Shown one piece after another: positions 17,900 through 27,349 of a stretch of DNA of 32,618 nt; the first letter of the stretch is position 1, and every line of letters begins with the position of its first letter. Both the position numbers and the translations under genes were made by a program. The stretch is taken from NCBI GenBank assembly GCA_033557685.1, contig JAWQRN010000267.1, forward strand, positions 1 to 32,618. The letters are read 5' to 3'. The notes beneath the pieces are model-generated. The model was not told the DNA's origin. It made no database searches and saw only the letters and a list, made by a program, of their open reading frames with translations. This DNA comes from Sperchopsis tessellata. Its lineage: Eukaryota; Arthropoda; Insecta; Coleoptera; Hydrophilidae.

Positions 17900-20368
17900 G
17901 TTAGTTTTATATGTAGGTGAAAAATATGTACATGTTTGATATGCATGTTATGGTTTTATGTAAATATCGTAGCATAGAAAAAAATGAAGACCACACCTTA
18001 AATAATGAGTTGGTAATGTAAGAGTGTAATAAATAATTTATACCTACTGTCTTTTGGCCGTAACTAGATGATTTGGGTATTTTACAAGGTTTTCTGTGAA
18101 TAAAATAAGTGGGGGGTAGCTGGACGTTTTTTAGATTTCCGAAAATATTGATAGGGTGCGTTAATGATGCAGTACGTTGCTTTCAATTTCATTATTGAAA
18201 TCTTAGAACAATTTTAAATCTTATCTGCAGGGAGATAATTTAGGGTTTTATGCTACAACCACAGGTGAAACGATTGTATGATATGAACGGGGGACACCCG
18301 TGTTGATATTGATATTAATGTCAAGCAGACTTATTTTTTGACACAGTCGTGTCACATTAAGCTTTCTGACGTATATAAAATAGTTGACTGGTATTTACTT
18401 TCCGGGAATATCTTTATCGAATATGCAGATGTTTGGAGATTATAAACATTTTTGCGCACCATTATATGCCTACTGTACCCTGAAAAATTAGGGTCTTACA
18501 TAAGGATTGGAGGCTAGTACTGCCATATCATTTTCATAGAGGGCTAATTCGATACTGAATTATTTCGAAAATTAGTTTGGAGGATAATGCATATTTGTGG
18601 AGAAAATATCGAACCTTAAGGAACACTCAATGTAAGTTTAATCCTAAACGTACTCATGGTTTTAAGAAAACTAGGTGTAGTATAATGTACTGGGAGATCT
18701 AATCCGACCATTCCATAGGTAAGGCTATGACCATATTAAACACTTTTCTAAACAGTTGAAAAGAGCTGGTACGTAATATTTGTGGTTGAAAGCATTGGTA
18801 ATTAATGAACCGTTGTATGCTGCGCTGAATCCAGTATATCTTCCTTTTGATAGTAGCCTTAGGATAACTTTTCTAGAGTCTTAGTCATACAATGTAGAAG
18901 GATAATAGAATGGTACTTGTACAGACACTTGTTCTTAATTGTTTGAAGAGGTCTATGGTATGGACAAATTTCCAATAGTTGTCAATACAACAATATTTAT
19001 TTTGCTGTTTCACAACATGTTACATAGACTGTCGGGTCCTGTAGATTCCCGAATGAACAATGTATAGGTGATCTCCTCGATCTCACGTAACTCTGATTCT
19101 TGTAGATCATTATCAGCTTTAGCTCTGCTATTTTGCAGCTAGCTATGAACATGGAAGTTAATGTGCTTGACGTGCTGCAGGTTGGTACATTTATATACTC
19201 TTACTAAGGGATTCGATGATAAGTTTTTCTGGCACGAATAAATTCTAGTCAGGAAGTATATAAATCGCGTTTGACTATGGATATGCATACATTGTGATGT
19301 AAAATTTGATTTAGTTGGATGATGTGAAACATAAGAATGAATTTGATATTTTAAAGAATATTTTTTTGGTTGCAGAGAGGAACAGGTATTAAGAGTGTAA
19401 AGATGTTAACAACAGAAAAGTTACTGAATTAAATATCTAGTTAAGACAAATTGTTTGCAGTGGCCATCAAAGCAAAATGTTTAAGATTTTACTTTTGTAT
19501 ATTGATTAAAGTATGTGTTAATTTCATATAAGCTTTGCTGTTTATTTCTGTTTATCGTATTTATGTCTTTTTTGCATTCATACTATGTGTTTGTTCTTTA
19601 GGTGGTTAATACGTCGGTAAGTATATGTGATAATGTTGTTTTATTAAACAACTTGATTATAGGGTTTTAAATAATCACGAGAGTATAATGACATGTAACG
19701 AAATAAAAGGTAGAGCAAAAAACAGGGGATTCATTGTCGACTATCATCAAGTACGTGTGTATGACAGTGAATTGAATGACCGCTTACTAACGGTAATTGT
19801 ATGTAAACAGGGTCTAATGGTAATCTAGTGGCTTGGCTTTGCCTATCTGTGGCGATTGCATCAGCTCAGCCTAGCTTGTGTGAACTGGGCTGAGGCTCAA
19901 CAAAATTACAATTGTTAAATTGCCATGAAACTAGTTCGTAAATTAACCTGCCGAATACACTCGAATGAAATCGTGTTTCGACCATGTCTATATACAGCCC
20001 GACTATTTAATCAAGTTTATCAAGTTATAATGGAGTACAGCTAAAAATAATTTTTGAAACTGCAATATCTGGAAAATATATCATTTGGGAATTATTAATA
20101 ATTACAATAATATTTTACTTTATATATAATTTGATTAACCGTTAATCTCAAGGTTTTAATGAGTATCACTAAATTTGTCCTATTAGAATAAGATGCTTTT
20201 ATTATTTTATTAAAATATGGGAAAATTATTATAAATGAAAGGTTTATTAATAGGAACGCGATCTCCTAAAATTTAGTGTTGATTTTAAATGTCCGACCGT
20301 CTTATATAGATGCTTTGTTAGACATTGACATATTTATTATACTTCGGTTCCTACCCACCCGGTACATT

Positions 20369-20370
<2 letters not shown>
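17900..20370. other. Long stretch without recognisable genes
   Basis: About 2.5 kb with no convincing coding similarity and frequent stops in all frames. A hairpin-forming segment is at 19865-19894. Nothing else was recognised; diverged repeats cannot be excluded. Confidence 0.4.
19865..19894. repeat. 10-bp-stem hairpin
   Basis: CTCAGCCTAG (19865-19874) pairs with CTGGGCTGAG (19885-19894) over ten positions with one G-U pair and a 10-base loop. It lies in a patch of higher GC content than its surroundings. It may be the tip of a small foldback element; no longer inverted repeat was seen. Confidence 0.5.

Positions 20371-20372
<2 letters not shown>

Positions 20373-20413
<41 letters not shown>
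20373..20413. repeat. (AT)20 microsatellite
   Basis: Forty-one bases of uninterrupted AT dinucleotide directly precede the non-LTR RNase H remnant. Confidence 0.97.
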
Positions 20414-20414
<1 letters not shown>

Positions 20415-20439
20415 TTTATAAAAACCGTTTTTGAATATT

Positions 20440-21353
20440 TTGCATAAATCTCTCCACCAAAATATTCTTCCCTACCTCCCCCTACCCATGATATAAAATT
20501 GTTCCTTTCTCTACGTAATCAGCTCAATGATTCAGATATTGTTTACACTGACGGATCCAAGTCTGCCAGTGGATGTGGATTCTCCTTCTTTTATGCAAAA
20601 ACGAAAATTGGGCAATCTTTTAGTCTAAATAAAATGGTCTATCTTTACGGTGGAGTCTTTAGGCATTTTAGAAGCTCTCCGATTAGCATACCGTATAGGA
20701 TCAAATAATATAACAGTGATGACTGATCCGATGAGTATTTTGAAGGTACTGGAAAATATAACTAATACAATAGAGCAATTATCAAATTAACAAGTGGATA
20801 TAAAATTGTACTGGATTAAGGGTCATTGTGGCGTTGCACCGAATGAGCTGACAGGCTGGAAAGGTCTGGTTTTGCGAGCTCATATTTGTGGCATTATCAG
20901 GTGCCAAGTGGTGATTTTGTTATAGATTTCAAAAATAAAGTGATATTTAAACAGTTGGACGCTTATTGAAAAAACATTTACACACGGAAAATGACACAAT
21001 GTACATTGACACAACCTACAGCATATGTGAAGTCTTGGTATTTAAACTCAAGTTTGCCCCGACAAGCCTTCTCAAATATTACTAGACTGAAGTTTGTATA
21101 TGGTCAGTTTCCTGCCCACCTGTTTATAATTAATATCATAGATTCACCTGCTTGTGGATGCGATTGTGAGTCCGCGGATCTGAACCATATATTTTTTGGA
21201 TGTAACTTGCATTTGGAGGAAACAGAAATTCTGGTGGGAGAAATTTTGCGAGAGGGAGAACAGTTTTCCACAAATATTATTAATCTATTGCAGACTAATA
21301 AAAAATCTATTTACGGCTTAGTTGTAGAATTTTTGCCAGAAACAACAGTTTAG
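20440..21353 (+). pseudogene. LINE ORF2 RNase H and C-terminal Cys/His domain
   Basis: An RNase H domain starts with DIVYTDGSKSASGCGFSFFY (catalytic Asp codon 20550-20552). After a frameshift near 20640 it continues with a Glu-bearing SLGILEALRLAYRIGSNNIT, then VMTDPMSILKVLENI with the next Asp, and IKGHCGVAPNEL. The last catalytic position (family 'NELADRLA') is destroyed (NELTGWKG). A second reading, 20991-21353, gives a 120-residue C-terminal segment containing SNITRLKFVYGQFPAHLF and a Cys/His cluster: C55, C57, C59, H66 and C71 (21153-21203). RNase H downstream of RT is known from the I, LOA, R1 and Jockey-related LINE groups. The RT itself is missing, consistent with 5' truncation. A related copy lies at 24300-24690. 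Confidence 0.8.
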
Positions 21354-21419
21354 ATCTAAGCGTTTGTTGGCTATTGAAATTTTGTTGACGCGAACTTTGT
21401 GATCTTACCTTTGTTTGTC

Positions 21420-21729
21420 CTCCCATTTTCAGTGGTCTAATGCATGTTAAAGTGAAAATAAATACGACATTGTGAAGGGCATAATAGTGTGAAGAGTTGT
21501 GACCATGTCTGTTACCTAATTCCGCATAAAGACGTCCATTCTCTCCCCTCGTTTGATTAAGGTGAGTTATATATGCTGGTTCATTAAAATGTGTATTTTT
21601 TAAGATACGACTCATTGGCTTAGAACCAGAAAGGCCGAGAAGATTATTTAATGCAGCATCTGATTTGAAATACACAATATAATTTGAATTTTCGCTCATA
21701 CATCGAAGACGGAAATAAGGCATTTTCAA
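21420..21729 (-). other. Unassigned open stretch, minus strand
   Basis: About 100 codons run without a stop on the minus strand from 21729 to about 21420. The start reads MKMPYFRLRCMSENSNYIVY and is followed by a SDAALNNLLGL segment. Below about 21355 the same frame merely overlaps the plus-strand LINE end. The ALNNLLGL and following residues faintly recall capsid-associated proteins of Polinton/adintovirus-type elements, from memory only. The match is too weak to assert. It may equally be chance or an unknown repeat. Neighbours give no supporting context. Confidence 0.15.
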
Positions 21730-21889
21730 AATCCATACATATTTGCATAAACATTGTTAGAAGTTCTTCGAAATTAACAAAGTTTGTTGCAGTTTAATCA
21801 ATGTAAAAACCTAAACTATATTATTTTACAGTTATAGTCAATAGTATTCCGTGAACATGACGAAGAAAAACTCTCTCGACTCACCGGAG

Positions 21890-22040
21890 ATGGTCATGTT
21901 GGGTTATATCCCGGTTGAGGCGAACTTACAATCGAATGAAATTAAAACTGGCCTCGGTATGAATACGGAACTTAAGTAGGTTGTTAGCCATAGTAGTAGA
22001 AATAGGCCAGCATAAAATAATAAACAAACATATACAAGAA
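21890..22040 (+). repeat. SINE-like repeat, degraded
   Basis: The last part (about 21985-22030: GCCATAGTAGTAGAAATAGGCC then AGCATAAAATAATAAACAAA) is very similar to the end of the SINE at 9363-9626. The sequence before it differs, and no box A/B promoter is visible. It is either a 5'-truncated SINE copy or a different element sharing the same 3' end, as happens when a SINE borrows its partner LINE's tail. Confidence 0.5.
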
Positions 22041-22358
22041 CAAGCACCTGGTTTTTGGTGACATTAAACCCAATAAACCGCAAAACTTTGTATATACCTG
22101 TGGAAAAGAGAGGTAAAGATAGCTCCTCCATATTCTATGTATCATAATTCTATGGTCGAAAGATGCGTCACAGCAATTATTCCTAGCATATAGGCAATAG
22201 TTACTATTAGGGCTAATGACAGTGGTCGATTGATCAACAATAACAGATATTATGGTCCTCTGTAAACCTTGTTTACTTAACGCGGACCTATTTCTGCTGC
22301 TGTAGCCAAATACTAATAGTTATCATAACTGGAAATTTTCGGCCTCTAGTGCTCCAAC

Positions 22359-23771
22359 TTTTTTTTTTTCGATAAAGGGGACATAGTCGGCCCACGCGAG
22401 TAACCTGGCAAGTGGCCCCCATCAATTAGCCCGACAGTCCGGGGCTACGTTAAGCATTACATCAGACTGTCGGCTGTTTATCCCTTAGGGCTTTTGGACT
22501 CAGGTCTTACGACTTTCTTACATCCCCCGTCCGCTACCGCGATTACGGGTTCAGGGACCTATCGTTGGCACTTCACTATCAGGCACATACACTTCGAAAT
22601 TTACTCACGCACTCTGGCGCACGCGTTCATCTGTTTCCCTCTTCTTCACGATTGCACACATGGAGTTTATAATGTTCCAATTTGAAGCTGTACCATATTT
22701 TCCACCTGAAGCGCAACACCGAGCACTACCTCTGCAATACGCCTCTCCGCATGCCACATAGGGCACCGAAATATGACGTGGTCTACACTATCACACACGG
22801 TCGCTCCTTCCTCCGCACGGTATACGCAGGTGTCCACTTCCTCCTTCCTAATCTTAAACAGATAGCTCCTAAAACATCCATATCCGGTTAACACTTGCGT
22901 CATATGAAATTTCACATCACCATGACGCCCCTCCCTCCATGGCCTTATTTCGGGGATAAGTTCCCGCGTCCAGCTGCCCTCTACAAAACTGATCCACTCT
23001 GCCTACCAACTCTGAAACAGCTGGTCTCTCGCGACAGCCCTCGTTATGTGGTTCATGTGTATTTTCCTTCTTTCCTCCGCCAGTAGCTCCACCGGGGGAA
23101 TGCCGGCAATCACCAGTGACGCCACCCGAGACACTGTTCTGTATCCACTACAGACGCGAAGCGCCACTCTCCTTTGTACAACCTGTAGTCTTCCCCTTAT
23201 CTTTTCGCATGCCATGCAGTTTGCCCTCACTTCCGCGCCGTAGAGCATGACCGAATGAGCCACTGAGCTCAGCACTCGCCGTTTCCCACTCCGTGGTTCC
23301 CCCACGTTGGGCATCAATGTCGCCAGAGCATCTACTACCTTGTCGGCTTTTTTGGCAGTTTTTTCCATGTGGGTACCAAATTTCAAGTTTGTGTCCACAT
23401 AGACCCCCAGATACTTGATACTATTCTGTGGTGCTATGATTGTGCCCCCGACCTGAAACGTTTCAGGGCCCACCCTCTTCCTACCTATCAGATGAACGGC
23501 TTCAGTTTTCTCTGGGGCCAATCTTAGGCCGCGTGCAGCAATCCACTGTTCCATTATGTCAACCGCTTCGTTCGTTTTTGCCATTAGTTGCTCCTCCCGT
23601 CGTGCTACCACGATCAAGGGTAGGCCATTCGCAAATGCCATTAATCTCACGCCATCTGGATAGTGTACCCGTAGCACTCCGTCGTACTGCACGTATCACA
23701 GAGTAGGTCGGAGGTTCGATCCCTTTGGCACACCACTGTTCACTTCCATATACTCCCTATGCGCGTCGCTG
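22359..23771 (-). pseudogene. R1-clade non-LTR element, 5'-truncated
   Basis: Minus-strand reading begins near 23771 with an NSGVPKGSNLRPTL segment, the 'SGVPQGSILGPTLWN' RT motif. The long open stretch 23692-23003 follows, containing GVRLMAFANGLPLIVVARRE (palm motif C, where the YADD/FADD box is altered to FANG), GLRLAPEKTEAVHLIGRKRV, SIKYLGVYVDTNLKFGTHME and VVQRRVALRVCSGYRTVS, plus IPPVELLAEERR. These are hallmarks of the R1 clade. After a frameshift, 22915-22667 gives FHMTQVLTGYGCFRSYL and a VDHVIFRCPMWHAER block, the C-terminal zinc-knuckle region with some Cys replaced. About 300 bases of 3' UTR end in an 11-base poly(A) (T11 at 22359-22369). The higher GC content than the flanks suggests a younger insertion. 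TCCAAC at 22353-22358 and 23772-23777 could be the target-site duplication. Confidence 0.9.
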
Positions 23772-23839
23772 TCCAACTGGGATTGGTTACTTTAACGTAC
23801 ACGTGGTCTAAAATACCTACAATATAGAGTATCTTTTTC

Positions 23840-24110
23840 GTGGACAAATTTATTAAGAACGTCCTGAACGAATTTCATCCTAATAAGAGTCTAAGTCTTT
23901 TGAATAGGAGGACTACAAACTATGTCTTGAGCTTGGATATTGAAGGGTTCATTGTAATATTTTGGGACTCGTCATGAGTTATTACTTGTCGAACCAGACC
24001 ATGGAATGCGGCCAAATCATTGAGCTGCTTTTATCACAAGAGTCGAGTTGGGTTTGAGATTCTAAAAGAGTCGATATTGGGCCCAGTAACTTTTTAAATG
24101 TCTCTCCGTG
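23840..24110 (+). pseudogene. Weak non-LTR reverse transcriptase scrap
   Basis: The reading DKFIKNVLNEFHPNKSLSLL is followed by VLSLDIEGFIVIFW (compare 'LDIEGAFDNVWW' of palm motif A) and, about 45 codons later, by ILKESILGPVTF (compare 'PQGSILGPVLF'). The order is right but the spacing is about half the usual, and stops intervene. It may belong to the same LINE family as the C-terminal remnant downstream, but the strand is opposite. Treated as tentative. Confidence 0.35.
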
Positions 24111-24299
24111 GGAGTATGCAATCACTTACATGAATAAAGATATACAACTTAAGATGTAAGTAGTGATAATTTAATATCTCTAATTGGTTTTCTGCAAATA
24201 AACTTTTGTTAACTTACGGGCAATCAGGATCAAAGCCCATAATGCCGCGGCAAGGTATACAATAATAATTAAACTAGATAATCATAACAAAATTCGACC

Positions 24300-24690
24300 T
24301 TCTGAGAGAAAATCTATTATTAAATCAAACACTTGCCTATTATTCATGGACAGCACATTTATGATACTTGTGGGTACTGGTACATTTTTGCTGACTAGTT
24401 TACTCTGAAGAACCTTTGTGTTTGATCCGTTACTTCGTGTTACAAGAGCACGATGGAGAATTTATTATTTTGATTTTATGTAGGTGTGATAGGAATCTAC
24501 CGTGATTAAATTTCAATCTTGTAATCGATGATACGCAACTTCTAGAAACTGTATACTTGGAGTACCAGTGGTTTATTGGGATATGTGGATGAATTTCTGC
24601 ATATTGAGTCGACTTGTTTTCATATGAATTTTGCAAATAAACTTATCTATTATAATTATCAAATATAACTGCATCAGTTCTACGAAAATA
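24300..24690 (-). pseudogene. LINE ORF2 C-terminal remnant, second copy
   Basis: At 24636-24430 the minus strand reads NHWYSKYTVSRSCVSSITRL then KFNHGRFLSHLHKIKIINSP then SCSCNTK. This aligns with SWYLNSSLPRQAFSNITRLK and INIIDSPACGCDCE of the plus-strand copy at 20991-21353. After a frame change it continues to about 24305 with SIINVLSMNNRQVFDLIIDF, matching IINLLQTNKKSIYGLVVEFL. The two are the same family in opposite orientations, about 3.5 kb apart, with moderate identity, so they are old independent insertions. The Cys/His cluster is cut after CSC by a stop and frameshift. Confidence 0.7.
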
Positions 24691-24839
24691 GACAGGAATG
24701 AAGATTATCGTCGTCACAATTTAGAAGGTTCCGTTCATAAAAATACAATATATAACACCTATACTGATCACCACTATGTATTGCATGAGCCAAATGAAAA
24801 TATTAACCAGCAACGAATTCATTTCTAGGTACATTTTAT

Positions 24840-25229
24840 TTGCCTATTTTGAGTTAATAATTCTATATGCAATGGTTTAGGTTTTGTTATAAAACTGAGC
24901 AATGAGACTTTTTGTAGATTTAGTTTATAGGGGCTTTTGCAGGAAAATGTTTAGGATGTACAATGTAATAACGTGACCTAATGTACATGTTAATTACACC
25001 AAATGAAGGTATACCATTCGAGCTGAATACCCTCACTGTGAAGTTTATACTCATATATTGTTTAAGTCCAAGCTAAAATCTAGGACTCTAGGTACCTGCC
25101 ATTGTACGTGCTAGCGCATTTTAGGGTTGCGCACCCCCACCAACACTCCTGAAGGGTGTTACTGTCCTTTCAGGCAGTCTTGTCTTATATTTCTAACAGT
25201 TAATATGTTTAAAACAGTCTTAAAATAAA
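24840..25229. other. Non-coding stretch with a hairpin
   Basis: No coding similarity was recognised. CCTGAAGGG (25148-25156) pairs with CCTTTCAGG (25166-25174), nine positions with one G-U pair and a 9-base loop, in a GC-richer patch just before the PLE begins. Confidence 0.4.
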
Positions 25230-26094
25230 TTCAGTCGGCACAAGAAACAGTTTAATTTTTTTCTTATTTCAAAAGTAAGATGGTTGTCTGTAATTAACTC
25301 GCTCGTGCAGCGAGCTTTCAAGTTGTGTGACACAACTCTACTTTCCCAAGAGGTGCGTACAGTCGCCGATGCGCTGATGGCAAATGGATATAGTTTATCA
25401 GACATCAAACGGTCAATAAGACGTTTCAGGAATCCACCCAACATTGTCAGACACCCTCCTGAAGAGTAAAGGATACGATGGACAAAATTGCCCGCAATCT
25501 AAGAAAATTTGACAACAGTATTCTCCCCAATACAAAAGATTTCGCAAGTTCTTCCTTCTTCAATAGATGTCAGATCCCTTGTTCCTGTGGTAAGGTATAT
25601 ATTGGAGAAACTAAGCGTACGGTTGCTACTCGTTTAAAGGAGCACGAGCGCTGTACTCATCTGGGTCATATTATTCAGTCAGCCGTGGCTGAACATCGTC
25701 ATGAAACAGTTCACCCCATTATGTTCCAAGATACTATAGTCTTAGCTTGGGAGCCTTCTTATTTTCCCAGAAAATTCCGAGAAGCCATTGAGGTTTATAA
25801 TCACCCCAACAATATCAATGGGACGATGGTTTTCAACTCACAATTGCTTGGCGAATCCCCCTCTCTCATTTCTCTCCTGCACTCGCCAATGTTCAGCCGA
25901 ACGCAACAGTCATGCGCTAGTGCGCATCCCTCACTCCAGGCCTTGCCTATATAAGCATGATCTGGCCGAGTTTGGATCAGTGCAGTAAATGCATTCATGG
26001 AAGTAACATCATTTGCCTTGAAAAATGTCCCTTGCAACAGTTGACGAAACATTTCAGAGCATCTACACGGTTTCCACCCGGAAACTACATTCAT
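25230..26094 (+). mobile_element. Penelope-like element, 5'-truncated
   Basis: The fragment contains the end of the RT-endonuclease linker (25281-25469), the GIY-YIG endonuclease (25478-25954) and a 140-base 3' region. That region ends with ACACGG, a perfect GTTTCC-ACCC-GGAAAC hairpin (26070-26085) and TACATTCAT. The 3' region also holds ATGTCCCTTGCAACAGTTGA then CGAAAC (26024-26050), a possible degraded hammerhead. The RT proper is absent, as expected for a 5'-truncated copy. The 3' 41 bases recur at 1-41. Confidence 0.85.
25281..25954 (+). pseudogene. PLE endonuclease (GIY-YIG) gene, frameshifted
   Basis: The first reading (to 25469) contains VINSLVQRAFKLCDTTLL and NGYSLSDIKRSIRR, the helical linker after PLE RT. 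It stops at 25467-25469. A shift to the next frame gives the GIY-YIG domain. DKIARNLRKF leads to IPCSCGKVYIGETKRTVATR (residues 33-52 from the ATG at 25478), with Y41-I42-G43 of the catalytic motif and Arg52. LKEHER follows, then SAVAEHRHET with zinc-ligand type His residues, and REAIEVYNHPNNIN with the catalytic Glu at 102. PLE endonucleases nick target DNA for target-primed reverse transcription. All signature residues survive, so the copy may be fairly recent. The final 35 residues after NSQLLGESP are unlike relatives and may be read-through. Confidence 0.85.
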
Positions 26095-26099
26095 CTTTT

Positions 26100-27110
26100 C
26101 GTTCTTCTTGTGTTCCTTTGAAAATTTCATTCATTACATTTATGAACAACAATGGGCTCAAAATTCCTCCGTGTCTAACTCCTTGATTTGATGTAAATCC
26201 TTCTAACTCTTTATTTGCACCTTACCCTGTTTTACTCCCTGGACTTCTCTGCTGTTTGCCGTATGGTAAATATCTGGTATTGTTTACTATGTTCTGGTCT
26301 GAATTCACTTTGTGAATCATCTAGAATCCGCTCATGTATCTTCTCAGGTGTTGAGTGATATCCCTCTATAGTTTTTACATTACCTATTTTCTCCTTTCTT
26401 GAAAGGGGGTTCTTTCACTGCCACTCCCAGTCTTTAGTTATTATTTTACTTTTCCAGGCCTTTTTACATACCTCTAGAAGTAATTTCTGTCCATCTTCTC
26501 CCATATACTTGACCTCTTCTACAGTTATACTATCATACCCAGCCTTTTTCTATTTTGATTTTGCCCATTGCTTTGTTCAGTTCCGCTCCTGCTAATGTTT
26601 CGTGATTAATGTCATTTTCTTGTCCTATTCCCCAAACTCATCCTCATCTGTACTTTATCATCTACTCCTAGTCATTCTTGGAAGTACTCCTTCTATCTGT
26701 TCATTATGTTTTCGAGTTCTGTGAGTATCACTTTTTTCTTGTTCTCAATTTGTTGCATTTAGCAAGTTTTTTCTGATTTTAGATTTTTTATTACTTTAAA
26801 GGAAAGTTTTTGATGTCCTCAACTATCTTCATCCATTTTTTCTCCAAACTCCTTCGATGATATTGCTTTGGCATTTCGAACTTCTTCTTTAGCTTTCTTC
26901 CTTTGTTTTTTATAATCCACATATACCTTCCTGTTACCTTTTGCAAATATTGTTTCCACAGTTTCTTCTTTGATCTTACGATTCGGTACCATATTTGTTC
27001 CATATCCATTTTTTGCTGGTTATCTTCTTTCTTGCATCCTTTGATATTCGTTTCTTACTGTCTCTTCCTTCAACTTATATTTTTACTTGGTTTTACGTGT
27101 TTTGAGGTCT
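26100..27110 (-). pseudogene. Non-LTR reverse transcriptase remnant
   Basis: The minus strand from about 27009 has a basic post-endonuclease region (SKKKLWKQYLQKVTGRYMWI and, in another frame, YKKQRKKAKEEVRNAKAIS then KEFGEKMDED). Decayed RT follows. Near 26195-26130 the motif GVRHGGILSPLLFINVMNEI is well preserved ('GLRQGGVLSPLLFxxxMxEI'). The palm motif with YxDD is absent because the remnant stops at about 26100, exactly where the PLE 3' end begins. The rest may have been lost or separated by the PLE. The clade is not assigned. It was AP-endonuclease-type LINE ORF2. Confidence 0.7.
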
Positions 27111-27144
27111 CCTGAACGTGTTTTAAAAATTCAGTACATATATT

Positions 27145-27345
27145 TCCACGACCATTATACATATCTTCCTGTTTTCCGGGAGATAACAGTGTGTTGGATA
27201 TTCTCTTTGCCGACTTTCCGTCCACCATTGCAGAGGACATATAGCTCTTAAAAGTGCTAATTATAGATTTCCATGTAGATCTGAAAACTGCTATATGCAG
27301 GTGCAGGAGTTTGACATGTCGCTCTCAGAAAATTTAGTCATAGAA
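27145..27345 (-). repeat. Second copy of the 17.6-kb repeat
   Basis: The plus strand shows TTCCTGTTTTCCGGGAGATA, CAGTGTGTTGG, CTTTGCCGAC, then TCCACCATTGCAGAGGACAT and TAGCTCTTAAAAGTGCTAAT. The block order and most bases match 17620-17750. Tandem 34-bp units are marked by TAGCTCT at 27242 and TAGATCT at 27276, with a third (TCGCTCT) displaced to 27319. There is no right arm, so this copy has only one terminal repeat. Read on the minus strand, the stem-forming GTCC...GGAC and a GGAAAGTC segment (for GAAACGTC) are visible. Confidence 0.65.
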
Positions 27346-27349
27346 TATT

